Shown here: one piece after another, positions 46,328 to 56,542 of the stretch | Position numbering within the stretch: position 1 is the first letter of the stretch | How the letters are laid out: every line of letters starts with the position of its first letter | NCBI RefSeq assembly: GCF_026619435.1 | Contig: NZ_JAOVZQ010000001.1 | Location: 3,417,501-3,481,500, forward strand | DNA from: Hoeflea ulvae | Lineage (GTDB): Bacteria; Pseudomonadota; Alphaproteobacteria; Rhizobiales; Rhizobiaceae | Direction: 5' to 3' | Length of the DNA stretch: 64,000 bases | The notes under the pieces: model-generated | Told to the model about the DNA's origin: nothing | The model's input: only the letters and a program-made list of their open reading frames with translations | The model's database searches: none | Program-made: the position numbers and the translations under genes

Positions 46328-47289
46328 AACAGGGCTCCTTTACGGGCACTGGCGAAGAATTGTTCACCCGCCACGCGTTTGCGCAGCCAGGCGGAAAACT
46401 GGTCCACGGCAATGACCGTAGCCAGAAGCAGCAGCACGATGGCGATGATCTTGGCCTCGTGGCCGCGGCTGATCGACAGGCGCAAGGCTTCGCCGATGCC
46501 GCCACCGCCAACTGCGCCGATGATGGTCGAGGCGCGCACATTGATTTCCAGCCGCATCAAGGTGTAGCTCAGGAAATTGGGCAGCACCTGCGGCACCATG
46601 CCGAAGCGCACCCGCTCGACCCAGTTGCCGCCCACGGCGCGCAAGCCCTCATCCGCCTTCATGTCGGCGTTCTCGACCACCTCGAAGAACATCTTGCCGA
46701 GCGAACCGATGGTGTGGATCGCCACGGCGATGATCGCCGGCACCGGCCCCAGCGACAGGATCGCGGCAAAAAAACCGGCAATGACGATTTCGGGGAAGGC
46801 GCGCAGGATCTCCAGAAACCGCCGCACGAAGCCACGCAGCCAGCCCCTCGCCGTCAAATTGGCTGCGGCCAGAAAGCACAACAGGAAGCCGAAGACGAAG
46901 CCGATGATGGTGGAGACGATGGCGATGTTGATGGTCTCGATCATCTTGTAGACATATTCGGGCACGTAAAGGCTCTCGGTCAGCCAGACCCGGCCGACCG
47001 GATAGTCATATTTCAGCGAGCCGTCGTCATAGGGGCTCTTGAGATCGAACATCGCGCGCCAGATCTCCCAGCCGTCGCGCGGGATCAGGTCGCCGAAAAA
47101 GTCGAACAGATGCGGCAGCCGGTCCCAGAACTTGCCGGCATTGGTCTCGTTGGCAAACCACAGCGACCCGGCCAGCGCCAGCAGTAGAAGCGCAAGGCCC
47201 AGGCCGGTATAGATCCGGCGCTGACGGGCCAGCGCCTGCCAATGCCGTTCGGTCTCGGCAACCATGTGGGAATGTCGCGGCGTGGTCAT
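46324..47289 (-). CDS. phnE: Phosphonate ABC importer permease PhnE (first)
   Basis: This is a 321-residue permease. Core features are IETINIAIVSTIIGFVFGFLLCFLAAANLT, ILRAFPEIVIAGFF, and the PhnE EAA-like end NVRASTIIGAVGGGGIGEALRLSI. It has a periplasmic stretch of about 60 residues after the first helix. The stop overlaps the second permease ATG, so both are made together and form the channel for PhnD-delivered substrate. Confidence 0.94.
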   Translation of the reverse strand: MTTPRHSHMVAETERHWQALARQRRIYTGLGLALLLLALAGSLWFANETNAGKFWDRLPHLFDFFGDLIPRDGWEIWRAMFDLKSPYDDGSLKYDYPVGRVWLTESLYVPEYVYKMIETINIAIVSTIIGFVFGFLLCFLAAANLTARGWLRGFVRRFLEILRAFPEIVIAGFFAAILSLGPVPAIIAVAIHTIGSLGKMFFEVVENADMKADEGLRAVGGNWVERVRFGMVPQVLPNFLSYTLMRLEINVRASTIIGAVGGGGIGEALRLSISRGHEAKIIAIVLLLLATVIAVDQFSAWLRKRVAGEQFFASARKGALL

Positions 47290-47314
47290 GGAGAATTCCT
47301 GTCTCGACAGGGCA

Positions 47315-47345
47315 AACCGCGGCCCCTTTGGCAGGAACCGCGGTT
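47315..47345. repeat. Intercistronic hairpin after phnD
   Basis: Arms AACCGCGG (47315-47322) and CCGCGGTT (47338-47345) enclose a 15-nt loop in the gap between phnD and the first permease gene. On the minus strand the stem continues into GGTTTGCC. It likely stabilises the phnD message relative to the permease message. Confidence 0.55.
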
Positions 47346-47363
47346 GTTCGGTGGGTGTGAAGC

Positions 47364-48275
47364 TTACGAGCCGATCTTGGCGCGGCGCGCGTCGATGATC
47401 GCCTGATAGAAGCTGGCGTCAACTTCGGTGAAGCCCTTGTAGTCGCCGCCCTGGATCGCCGAGAAGCATTCCGGATCGCTTTCCGGCAGGGCCATCATGA
47501 AATCCTTGAACTTGGCCTTCATGTCGGTGTCCATCGATGTGCGAACCACGATCGGGCCGTTCGGGATCAGCGGCGACTGCCAGACCTGGACCAGGTCACC
47601 CATGTCGACGATACCCTTGTCGACCATCTTCTTCAGATTGCCCGAGGTGTAGCCGTCCTTGAACTCGCCAACGCCGGAAGCCCAGGTGGTGCCGGCATCG
47701 AAATTGCCCTTGACCACTTCGAGAACCAGGTTCTCGTGACCGCCGCCGAAGCCGGTTTCACCGAAAAACTCGGCAATCGGCGCACCGATGGCGGCAGGCA
47801 GGGTCACCGAGGGAACCAGGTAACCGGAGGTGGAATCCGGATCGGCAAAACCGAGCTTCTTGCCCTTGAGGTCAGCCAGCGTGGTGATGCCCGAATCCTT
47901 GCGCGCGACCATGACCGAGTAATAGCCGGTGGCGCCATCGGTCTGGATGGTGGTCAGGATCGGCTCGACCGCCTTGGGGTCCTCGAGATAGACCTTGGCA
48001 TAGCCCGAAGCGCCGAGCTCCGCATAATCGAGCGTGCCGCCAAGCAGGCCCTGAATCACGCCGTCATAATCGGCAGCCGGAAACAGCGAGACTTTTTCAA
48101 CGCCGAGAACTTCCGGCAATTTGTCTGACATGCACTGGAAATTGCGCAGCCGGTCGGCTTCGTTTTCGCCACCGATGATACCGATGCGGAAATCCTTGAG
48201 GTCTTCGGCAGCGGCCGGCTGGGCGGCAGTGACAGCGGCAATCGAGGCCGCGGCGAGAAGGGCTTTCTTGAACAT
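47364..48275 (-). CDS. phnD: Phosphonate ABC importer periplasmic binding protein PhnD
   Basis: This is a 303-residue binding protein with a Sec signal (MFKKALLAAASIAAVTAAQPAAA). The mature domain carries FRIGIIGGENEADRLRN, PAADYDGVIQGLLGGTLDYAELG and FADPDSTSGYLVPSV, all typical of PhnD/phosphite/phosphonate-binding proteins. ATG at 48273-48275 is chosen to give the signal peptide. It follows phnC by 56 bp. Ligand preference among alkylphosphonates cannot be read directly. Confidence 0.95.
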   Translation of the reverse strand: MFKKALLAAASIAAVTAAQPAAAEDLKDFRIGIIGGENEADRLRNFQCMSDKLPEVLGVEKVSLFPAADYDGVIQGLLGGTLDYAELGASGYAKVYLEDPKAVEPILTTIQTDGATGYYSVMVARKDSGITTLADLKGKKLGFADPDSTSGYLVPSVTLPAAIGAPIAEFFGETGFGGGHENLVLEVVKGNFDAGTTWASGVGEFKDGYTSGNLKKMVDKGIVDMGDLVQVWQSPLIPNGPIVVRTSMDTDMKAKFKDFMMALPESDPECFSAIQGGDYKGFTEVDASFYQAIIDARRAKIGS

Positions 48276-48331
48276 TGATCTGCTCCTGGTGAGATCCGGC
48301 GGGATGCCGGCTGTTTGTCGGGTATGGCCTG

Positions 48332-49213
48332 TCACGCGGGCAAGGCGACCCCGGCGACTGCAGTATTGGCGCTCAACGCCGGCTGCAGCGGACCGGTGGA
48401 TTTGGGCCTGACCGGCACCACGGGGCGGTCGGCGGAAATCGATGTCGAGGTGATGCTCTCGGAGATCTCGGTGCCGTCGCCGGAAGCGCCATAGATCATC
48501 CGCACGGCGCTGGTGGTGAGCTCCGTCGGCGAGTCGTCAAACACCACCTTGCCGCCGGCCATGCCGATCACCCGCTCGCAATAGGCGCGCGCGGTGTCGA
48601 GCGTGTGCAGATTGGTGATCACGGTGATGCCTTCACGCTCGTTGATGTCCCTGAGCGCATCCATAACGATCTGCGCATTGAGCGGGTCGAGCGAGGCGAT
48701 CGGCTCGTCGGCCAGAACCATCGATGGCGACTGCATCAGCGCTCGCGCTATGGCGACACGCTGCTGCTGTCCGCCCGACAGGGTGCCCGCCATCTGCAAT
48801 GCGGTCTGGGCAATGCCGAGCCGCTCAAGGGCAGCAAGAGCGCTGGCGCGCTCCTCGATGGTAAAGATATTGAGGATGTTGAGGATCGTCGAGCGGTGGT
48901 TAAGGCGGCCAAGCAGCACATTGGTCAGCACATCCAGCCGCGGCACCAGATTGAACTGCTGAAAGATCATGGCGCAGTCGCGCTGCCAGTTGCGCAGGTC
49001 CGCGCCGCCGAGCCCGGACACGGTTTTGCCCTCAAATCGGATCTCGCCGCTGCTTGTCGGGGTCAAGCGGTTGATCATCCGAAGCAATGTCGATTTGCCC
49101 GCCCCGGACCGACCGATAATACCGACCATCTGCCCTTCCGGGATCGACAACGATACGCAATCAACAGCGATGTTGGCGCCAAAGCGTCGGGTCACGTCGG
49201 TCAATTCAAGCAT
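48332..49213 (-). CDS. phnC: Phosphonate ABC importer ATPase PhnC
   Basis: This is a 293-residue ATPase. It has Walker [10 protein letters not shown] near 34, [20 protein letters not shown] (typical PhnC), signature LSGGQQQR, and Walker [19 protein letters not shown] 40-residue Ser/Thr/Pro-rich tail extends beyond the usual family end. It is the first gene of its transcription unit, preceded by a Pho-box-like repeat at 49289-49306. Confidence 0.95.
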   Translation of the reverse strand: MLELTDVTRRFGANIAVDCVSLSIPEGQMVGIIGRSGAGKSTLLRMINRLTPTSSGEIRFEGKTVSGLGGADLRNWQRDCAMIFQQFNLVPRLDVLTNVLLGRLNHRSTILNILNIFTIEERASALAALERLGIAQTALQMAGTLSGGQQQRVAIARALMQSPSMVLADEPIASLDPLNAQIVMDALRDINEREGITVITNLHTLDTARAYCERVIGMAGGKVVFDDSPTELTTSAVRMIYGASGDGTEISESITSTSISADRPVVPVRPKSTGPLQPALSANTAVAGVALPA

Positions 49214-49288
49214 GGACTGGCTCCTCTGGGGTCACGGTTGATCGTGTGACTTTCGAGGACTGGACTAGCCCAGCCATGTGAAGCGGCA

Positions 49289-49306
49289 ATGTCGGTTTGA
49301 TGTCAG
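49289..49306 (-). promoter_or_regulatory. Pho-box-like repeat upstream of phnC
   Basis: Read on the minus strand, CTGACAT and CCGACAT are separated by four bases (CAAA). This is the 7+4+7 layout of PhoB boxes, with 6/7 and 5/7 matches to CTGTCAT. It ends 76 bp before the phnC start. PhoB control of phn transporter genes is well established in proteobacteria; binding here is inferred. Confidence 0.6.
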
Positions 49307-49408
49307 ATTTGTTACTCCCCACAAGCCCGCTTCCAAATGGGTCAGCTGCCAGCATTTGTGCCGTTTACGGGCTTGCGCTCCCGTCTCCGCCGTGGCCCTA
49401 TGCGCAGG

Positions 49409-49560
49409 TCTGGTGCCCGCTGATGCGGGAGAATCGGGAATTCGGTGAAAATCCGGAACGTGCCCAACGCTGTAAAGGGGATGGTCCGCGCGACAGGCCA
49501 CTGGGAAAGCCCCGGGAAGGCGCGCCGGCCAGATGATCCGAAGTCAGAAGACCGGCCAGA
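49409..49560 (+). ncRNA. Cobalamin riboswitch upstream of bluB
   Basis: The conserved parts of the cobalamin aptamer appear in order: GGTGCCC, then GGGAATTCGGTGAAAATCCGG (split around 49437), ACGTGCCC-AACGCTGTAA, GCCACTGG, GGGAAGGCG and the 3' GAAGTCAGAAGACC. TCTGG (49409-49413) can pair with CCAGA (49556-49560) to close the P1 helix. It lies 65 bp upstream of the bluB ATG on the same strand, so B12 should lower expression of the dimethylbenzimidazole synthase. Confidence 0.93.
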
Positions 49561-49568
49561 TGTCATAG

Positions 49569-50913
<1,345 letters not shown>

Positions 50914-50917
<4 letters not shown>

Positions 50918-51621
50918 GCCGCCGACTTTCCGGCGGCAAATGCCGCTACATCGATGATGTGATCGGCCACTGCATTGCGCACGTCCTGGTCGTGGAAAAT
51001 GCCCAGCAGTGCTGCGCCATCGGCCTTCTTGCGGGCGATCAGATCGATCACCACTTCGCGGTTGGCGGCGTCCAGCGACGCCGTCGGTTCATCGAGCAGC
51101 AGGATCGGGTGATCGGTGATGAAGCCGCGGGCAATGTTGACGCGCTGCTGTTCGCCGCCGGAAAAGGTCGCCGGCGGCAGCGACCAGAGTTTTTCCGGCA
51201 GATTCAGTTCGGCAAACAGATCGGCCGCCCGCTGGCGCGCCACCTCGCGCTCGACGCCGCGGATCAACAGCGGTTCCGCCGCCACATCGAGTGCCGACAC
51301 GCGCGGCACCGCCCGCAAAAACTGGCTGACATAGCCGATGGTGTCGCGCCGGATCTCCAGCACCAGGCGCGGATCGGCGCTGGCGACATCGATGTGACGG
51401 CCGTGATGGCTGACCAGGATCTGGCCGCTGTCGGTGCCGTAATTGCCGTAGAGCATCTTCAGGATCGAGCTCTTGCCCACCCCTGACGGGCCGCCAAGCA
51501 CCGCGCAGGAGCCGGCTGTCAGCGAAAACGACACATTGGCGACAACCGGCAGTTCGACGCCGCCGCGCATATGCATGATGAAGGTTTTTTGAACGTCTGA
51601 AGCAACAAGCAGCGTGTTCAT
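50914..51621 (-). CDS. phnL: C-P lyase system ABC-type protein PhnL
   Basis: This is a 235-residue ABC-fold protein needed for phosphonate use by the C-P lyase complex. Walker A is GGPSGVGKSS near 43, and there is FSGGEQQRVNIARGF and LLLDEPTASLDAANR. ATG at 51619-51621 gives MNTLLVASDV; upstream residues lack family similarity. It follows phnK by 4 bp. Confidence 0.95.
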
Positions 51622-51625
51622 GGGG

Positions 51626-52450
51626 CTAAACCTGCAGGATCGAGGAAACGAGGAGCTGGGTGTAGGGCGCGCGCGGATCATCAAGCACCCGGTCGGTAAG
51701 ACCGGCCTCGATCACCCTGCCCTCCTTCATCACGATCATCCGGTCCGACAACAGCCGCGCCACCGCCAGATCATGGGTGACGACGACCACGGCAAGACCG
51801 AGATCCGAGACCAGCCCGCGCAACAGATCCAGCAGCCGCGCCTGCACCGAGACATCCAGGCCGCCGGTGGGCTCATCCATGAACACCAGCCGCGGTTCGG
51901 TGACCAGGTTGCGGGCGATCTGCAGTCGCTGGCGCATGCCGCCGGAAAAGGTGCGCGGCTGATCATCGACGCGATCGGCCTGGATTTCCACCCGTTCGAG
52001 CCACTCGATCGCAGCCCCGCGGATATTGCCGTAATGCCGGTTGCCCACCGCCATCAGCCGCTCGCCGACATTGGCGCCGGCCGAGACTGTCATCCGCAAC
52101 CCGTCGATCGGGTTCTGATGTACGAAACCCCAGTCGGTGCGCATCAGATAGCGGCGCTCGGCTTCCGCCATCTTATAGATACCGGCACTTATCCCGTCCC
52201 GCATCCGGTAGCGCACGGTTCCACAGGTCGGCGTCAGCCGCGAGGAAATGCAGTTAAGCAGCGTGGTCTTGCCGGAGCCCGATTCCCCGACAATTGCTAG
52301 CACCTCACCCGGCCAGACATCGAAACTGACATCGGTGCAGCCGATGCGGTTGCCATAGACCCGGGTCAGGCTGTCGACGCTGAGCAGCGGCTGCTTGGCT
52401 GCAGAGGTGATCCCCCCAACCGACGCTTCAAGTGTTTCAGAAAGGCTCAT
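51626..52450 (-). CDS. phnK: C-P lyase system ABC-type protein PhnK
   Basis: This is a 274-residue ABC-fold protein that docks on the PhnGHIJ core. It has Walker A GESGSGKTT near 57, the PhnK-typical WGFVHQNPIDGLRMTVSAGANVGERLM, signature FSGGMRQR, and Walker B LVFMDEPTGGLDVSVQ. ATG at 52448-52450 shares a base with the phnJ stop; GTG one codon earlier is possible. Confidence 0.95.
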   Translation of the reverse strand: MSLSETLEASVGGITSAAKQPLLSVDSLTRVYGNRIGCTDVSFDVWPGEVLAIVGESGSGKTTLLNCISSRLTPTCGTVRYRMRDGISAGIYKMAEAERRYLMRTDWGFVHQNPIDGLRMTVSAGANVGERLMAVGNRHYGNIRGAAIEWLERVEIQADRVDDQPRTFSGGMRQRLQIARNLVTEPRLVFMDEPTGGLDVSVQARLLDLLRGLVSDLGLAVVVVTHDLAVARLLSDRMIVMKEGRVIEAGLTDRVLDDPRAPYTQLLVSSILQV

Positions 52451-53367
52451 CACATCGCCTCCATTTCGCCATCGGCTTCATCGCCCAACAGCTCACCACG
52501 GTGGCCATCGGCCCTGCGGCTTTCGCAATAATGGGTGTCGGAACAGACGAACATCCGCCCTCCCTTGTCATCGAGCACCACCTCGTCGAGATAGACCTGC
52601 TCGCCGCCGCACAACGCGCAGGGCTGCTCAAAATGCTGGATTTCGAACGGGTGATCCTCGAAATCAAGGCTGACCACCTCGGTGTAGGGCGGGATCGCGT
52701 AGATCCGCTTTTCCCGGCCCGCGCCAAACAGTTGCAGCGCTTCGGACTGGTGCATTTTCGGATTGTCGAATTTCGGCGTCGGCGACGGATCCATCACATA
52801 GCGCCCCTCAACCTTGACCGGATAGGCATAGGTCGTGGCGATATGACCGTTGCGGGCGATGTCCTCGTAGAGTTTGACATGCATCAGGCCATATTCCTCG
52901 AGCGCATGCATCTTGCGGGTTTCGGTCTCGCGCGGCTCGAGGAAGCGCAGCGGTTCCGGGATTGGCACCTGGTAGACCAGAACCTGGCCCTCGGTCAGCG
53001 GCGTTTCCGGTATCCGGTGCCGGGTCTGGATGATCGAGGCGTCGGCTGTCGCGGTTGTCGTTGCCACGCCCGCGGTCTTGGCGAAGAAGGCCCGGATCGA
53101 CACCGCGTTGGTGGTGTCATCCGCTCCCTGGTCGATCACCTTCAGTACATCGTCGCGCCCGATGATCGCCGCAGTCACCTGCACCCCGCCGGTGCCCCAA
53201 CCATAGGGCATCGGCATTTCGCGGGACGCAAACGGTACCTGGTAGCCGGGAATGGCGATGCCCTTGAGGATTGCGCGGCGGATCATCCGCTTGGTCTGTT
53301 CGTCGAGATAGGCGAAATTGTAACTCGCCAGATTCTGCGAGCTCGTGTCCTGTGTCAGCGCGTTCAT
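52450..53367 (-). CDS. phnJ: Alpha-D-ribose 1-methylphosphonate 5-phosphate C-P lyase PhnJ
   Basis: This is a 305-residue radical-SAM-type enzyme that cleaves the C-P bond. The characteristic cysteines are C250, C253, C275 and C281 with the exact CX2CX21CX5C spacing; by homology to E. coli the first three bind the 4Fe-4S cluster and the last is the catalytic thiyl. Conserved segments MPMPYGWGTGGVQ and MHQSEALQLFGAGREKRIYAIPPYT are present. It overlaps phnI by 4 bp. Confidence 0.97.
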   Translation of the reverse strand: MNALTQDTSSQNLASYNFAYLDEQTKRMIRRAILKGIAIPGYQVPFASREMPMPYGWGTGGVQVTAAIIGRDDVLKVIDQGADDTTNAVSIRAFFAKTAGVATTTATADASIIQTRHRIPETPLTEGQVLVYQVPIPEPLRFLEPRETETRKMHALEEYGLMHVKLYEDIARNGHIATTYAYPVKVEGRYVMDPSPTPKFDNPKMHQSEALQLFGAGREKRIYAIPPYTEVVSLDFEDHPFEIQHFEQPCALCGGEQVYLDEVVLDDKGGRMFVCSDTHYCESRRADGHRGELLGDEADGEMEAM

Positions 53368-54491
53368 TCCGCGGCCTCCTTCGTGTCATCCTCGGCAGCG
53401 GTGTCGTCTCCCGCCTTCGCTGCGGCCTCGAAATGCTCAGTGCGCATGCGGCGCACCAGATCGAGTTCGGCCTGGAAGTCGACATAGTGCGGCAGTTTGA
53501 GGTGCTCGACAAAACCGGTCGCCTGCACATTGTCGCAATGCGACAGCACGAATTCCTCGTCCTGCGCCGGCGCAACAATGTCCTCGCCGAGTTCGGATGC
53601 GCGCAGCGCCCGGTCGCACAATGACATCGCCATCGCCTTGCGCTCGGCCTGACCGAAGACCAGCCCGTAGCCGCGAGTAAACTGCGGCGGCGCCTTGTCC
53701 GAGCCCTGGAACTGGTTGACCATCTGGCATTCGGTCAGTTTCACCCGGCCGATCGCGACGGTAAAACCGAGTTCGGGGATCACCACCTCGACATCGACTT
53801 CGCCGATGCGGATTTCACCGGCAAAAGGGTGGCTGCGGGCATAGCCGCGCTGGGTCGAATAGGCGAGTGCGAGCAGAAATCCCTCGTCGCCACGCGCCAG
53901 CGTCTGCAGCCGCGCATCACGTCCCATCGGGTATTCCGTCGGCGTGCGGGTGATATCGGCCACCGGGCGGGAGGCGTCCGTTACCGGATCGTCCTCGATC
54001 AGCCCTTCATCGCCCAGAATGTCGGAGACGCGGGTGACTTTCTCACCGCTCTCGGCAGCCGTTGCGGGAGACGGCACGGGCGCATCCCCGCCGAGCTCCG
54101 GGTCCAGCAGCCGGTGGGTGTAATCGAAGGTCGGACCAAGTAATTGCCCGCCCGGCAGATCCTTGTAGACCGCCGAAATCCGCCGCTCGACCACCATCTT
54201 GCCGGTGTCCATCGGTTCGGAATGGCCAAACCGCGGCAAGGTGGTCCGGTAGGCGCGGAGCAGGAACACCCCCTCGATCAGGTCGCCGCGTGCCTGCTTG
54301 ATGGCGAGCGCGGCCAGTTCGGGATCGTAAAGCGAGCCCTCGCCCATCACCCGGTCGACGGCGAGCGACAATTGCCCGGCTATCTGTTCCAGCGTCAGGC
54401 CCGGCACATCCGTGTCGCCCCGGCGGCGGGCGGCAAGCAGGCGATGCGCATTGGCGATGGCGGCTTCGCCGCCTTTTACTGCAACATACAT
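53364..54491 (-). CDS. phnI: C-P lyase core protein PhnI
   Basis: This is a 375-residue nucleosidase-like subunit that, with PhnG, PhnH and PhnL, links the phosphonate to ribose triphosphate. It starts with the family-typical MYVAVKGGEAAIANAHRLL. It also has LFYD-like LYDPELAALAIKQARGD, FGHSEPMDTGKMVVERRISAVYKDLPGGQLLGPTFDYTHRLLD (a conserved block), and VKLTECQMVNQFQGS. An acidic Ala-rich tail follows the core. ATG at 54489-54491 is 1 bp from the phnH stop. Confidence 0.96.
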   Translation of the reverse strand: MYVAVKGGEAAIANAHRLLAARRRGDTDVPGLTLEQIAGQLSLAVDRVMGEGSLYDPELAALAIKQARGDLIEGVFLLRAYRTTLPRFGHSEPMDTGKMVVERRISAVYKDLPGGQLLGPTFDYTHRLLDPELGGDAPVPSPATAAESGEKVTRVSDILGDEGLIEDDPVTDASRPVADITRTPTEYPMGRDARLQTLARGDEGFLLALAYSTQRGYARSHPFAGEIRIGEVDVEVVIPELGFTVAIGRVKLTECQMVNQFQGSDKAPPQFTRGYGLVFGQAERKAMAMSLCDRALRASELGEDIVAPAQDEEFVLSHCDNVQATGFVEHLKLPHYVDFQAELDLVRRMRTEHFEAAAKAGDDTAAEDDTKEAAE

Positions 54492-54492
54492 C

Positions 54493-55113
54493 TTACGCTC
54501 CCTCTCGGACAAGACGAGTGCTGCGCGGCAATGCCGCCACGCAGTCAGGACCTGCCAGGATCAGATCGATGCCGCGCGGAAACGCAGCCCGGTTGGCCTG
54601 CCATTGCGCCTCGAAATGCGGCGGCATCGGATCGGGCGCCAGCGACGCCTGATGCTTGATGCCCGGACCCTGCAGCACCAGCGGCGCGCCATCGGACAGG
54701 CTCGCAACCTGCAGGATCACCGTCGTCGAACGGTCCGGGAATTCGTGGGTGCCGAGCGAAAACCCGTTCAGCGCCGAAAGGCTTTGCGGTGCGGCGACAA
54801 GTGCGAAGGCGGCATCCGAAGGCTGGCTTGTAACCGGCGCGCCGGTGTGGAACACGATCCAGTCCCGGACGGCGGATGATCTGGTCAGCGCCGGATCCAG
54901 CCAGACGGGCGTGTCCGCATCGGCCAGCATGACGATCAGCGCCGAGGCCGAAGCCGATAACGGCGTCGGCGGCGCGGTCACCACCGGCAGATCCTGCACC
55001 GAGCCGGGGCGCGCCATGGCGTCCATCAGGGCGCGGAACACGGTTTGCGAGGCGCCGACTGGATTGGCGAACCCGCCTTCATAGATAGTGGAATCAAAAT
55101 CAGCGGATGGCAT
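54493..55113 (-). CDS. phnH: C-P lyase core protein PhnH
   Basis: This is a 206-residue subunit of the C-P lyase core. Family features are GFANPVGASQTVFRALMDAMARPGSV near the N-terminus, FHTGAPVTSQPSDAAFALV in the middle and LVLQGPGI. Its ATG shares a base with the phnG stop. It has no catalytic motif of its own and acts as a structural partner of PhnG, PhnI and PhnJ. Confidence 0.95.
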   Translation of the reverse strand: MPSADFDSTIYEGGFANPVGASQTVFRALMDAMARPGSVQDLPVVTAPPTPLSASASALIVMLADADTPVWLDPALTRSSAVRDWIVFHTGAPVTSQPSDAAFALVAAPQSLSALNGFSLGTHEFPDRSTTVILQVASLSDGAPLVLQGPGIKHQASLAPDPMPPHFEAQWQANRAAFPRGIDLILAGPDCVAALPRSTRLVREGA

Positions 55114-55595
55114 CAGTCTTCCCCCCGCACCATGGTGAAAAAATTGACCCGCGTCGCCGCGGTCTCTTCGCGCAGCCTGGCATCAGCCTCGCCTGCCAGT
55201 TTCTCCAGCGGCGCAATGATATCGCGCTCGATCATCTCCGAATGGGCCGGGTCCTGCGCCAGCGCGTCGATGACGGCGACCAGTTGCGCCTTGCGGCTGT
55301 CGCGGCCGCTGATCATGGCGTGCCCCACCTGTCCGCCCTCGATCCGCACCGTCACCCGGGTCGCCGACATTTCGCCGACATGGAACGGCTGACCGCTGCC
55401 GCCGATCTGTCCCTGCAGCGCCACCAGCCCGGATTCCGGGCCACGCAGCACATCCACCGCCGGGTCCAGCCCGGTCTGTTTCCACAACCCCAGCAGCTCA
55501 CGGCTTGGCGCCTTGGCCAGCACCGACAATCGTCGTTTCCGTGCGGCCACGTCGGCGGTCTCCGTTGCATCCTCTGTTGTTCCGGCCAGCGCCAT
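55113..55595 (-). CDS. phnG: C-P lyase core protein PhnG
   Basis: This is a 160-residue subunit, the first gene of the leftward phn operon. Family signatures are FHVGEMSATRVTVRIEGGQVGHAMISGRDSRKAQLVAVIDAL and a C-terminal ETAATRVNFFTMVRGED. Transcription starts from the 103-bp region shared with phnF, which holds an inverted repeat and a Pho-box-like repeat. Confidence 0.95.
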   Translation of the reverse strand: MALAGTTEDATETADVAARKRRLSVLAKAPSRELLGLWKQTGLDPAVDVLRGPESGLVALQGQIGGSGQPFHVGEMSATRVTVRIEGGQVGHAMISGRDSRKAQLVAVIDALAQDPAHSEMIERDIIAPLEKLAGEADARLREETAATRVNFFTMVRGED

Positions 55596-55609
55596 CGCGA
55601 TCTCCTAAT

Positions 55610-55629
55610 TTGTCTATTTATCTAGACAA
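55610..55629. promoter_or_regulatory. Candidate PhnF operator
   Basis: Perfect inverted arms TTGTCTA (55610-55616) and TAGACAA (55623-55629) have a 6-nt spacer and lie 14 bp upstream of the phnG start codon. GTCTA-N-TAGAC symmetry fits HutC/PhnF-type GntR regulators. Its position would let PhnF block phnG transcription. Confidence 0.7.
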
Positions 55630-55660
55630 CCATATCAATTACACTATACCTAAACCCACC

Positions 55661-55678
55661 CTGTGACGAGCCTGTGAC
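55661..55678 (+). promoter_or_regulatory. Pho-box-like repeat between phnG and phnF
   Basis: Two exact copies of CTGTGAC (55661-55667 and 55672-55678) are separated by GAGC, giving the 11-bp period of a PhoB box. Each copy matches 5 of the 7 bases of CTGTCAT. It lies 66 bp upstream of phnG and 20 bp upstream of phnF, so PhoB could activate the phn operon under phosphate limitation (inference). Confidence 0.65.
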
Positions 55679-55698
55679 AGCACGAAAGGAAGTTGTGC

Positions 55699-56454
55699 GT
55701 GGAGAGATTGCAAAGACGCACCGGCATTGCGCTGTGGCGGCAGGTTGCCGACCAGATCCGCCAGTCGGTGCTGACTGGAATGGCCGCCAATGAGCGATTG
55801 CCCGCCGAAGCGGAACTGGCCACCCGGTTCGGCGTCAACCGTCATACCGTGCGCGCAGCCATTGCAGCACTCGAGAAGGAAGGCATCCTGCGCGCCGAAC
55901 AGGGCCGCGGTACCTTTCTCAATGACCGCAAGCGGCTGAGCTATCCGATCGGCCCACGCACCCGGTTCTCCTCGGGGCTGGAGGATCAGGCGCAGACCCG
56001 ATCCGGCCGGCTGCTGTCGAGCCGGACCACCCCTGCCCCGCCGCATGTGGCCAGCGCCCTGTCATTGCCGGCGGATGCGCCGGTGATCCAGATGGCGACG
56101 GTGTCGGCGGCGGACGGCGTCCCGGTCTCTGCGGCGACGTCGTGGTTTGATGCCCGCCGCTTTGGCGAGATTGCAGAAATTTACGCCGAGACCGGCTCGA
56201 TCACCGCCTCGCTGGCGCGGCTGGGCGTGGATGATTACACCCGCAGGAGCACCGCGGTGGAGGCCCGTCATGCCAGCCGCGAGGATCTCGACCTGCTCGG
56301 GCTCTCGCCCGGCGCCATCGTGCTGCTCACCCGTTCTATCGACGTCGATCCGGAAGGCCGGCCGCTCCAATATGGCGAATCCCGCTTTGCCGCCGACCGG
56401 GTGGAATTGCTGATCGACAGCGCACCTCCTGCGCGACCGGTCGGCATCATCTGA
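55699..56454 (+). CDS. phnF: Phosphonate operon GntR-family regulator PhnF
   Basis: This is a 251-residue HutC-subfamily repressor. The N-terminal winged helix has WRQVADQIRQSV, LPAEAELATRFGVNRHTVRAAIAALEKEGIL and EQGRGTF. The C-terminal UTRA domain contains TRSIDVDPEGRPLQYGESRFAADRVELLID. I chose the GTG at 55699-55701, since AAGGA lies 8 nt upstream; a TTG six bases earlier is too close. It is divergent from phnG and probably controls it through the TTGTCTA/TAGACAA site. Confidence 0.93.
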   Translation: MERLQRRTGIALWRQVADQIRQSVLTGMAANERLPAEAELATRFGVNRHTVRAAIAALEKEGILRAEQGRGTFLNDRKRLSYPIGPRTRFSSGLEDQAQTRSGRLLSSRTTPAPPHVASALSLPADAPVIQMATVSAADGVPVSAATSWFDARRFGEIAEIYAETGSITASLARLGVDDYTRRSTAVEARHASREDLDLLGLSPGAIVLLTRSIDVDPEGRPLQYGESRFAADRVELLIDSAPPARPVGII

Positions 56455-56542
56455 TCTCACTGCTCCCATCGTCACAAAACTGAGAACTGAATCATGTCTA
56501 AGCCTGCCAGCAAGACGATTGCTCAAGGTTCAGGCGGGACCC

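Noticed and set aside
56469..56486. Possible Pho box upstream of plcP (TCGTCAC-AAAA-CTGAGAA)
   Set aside because: The second half matches the consensus poorly, so phosphate control of plcP cannot be claimed from this site.
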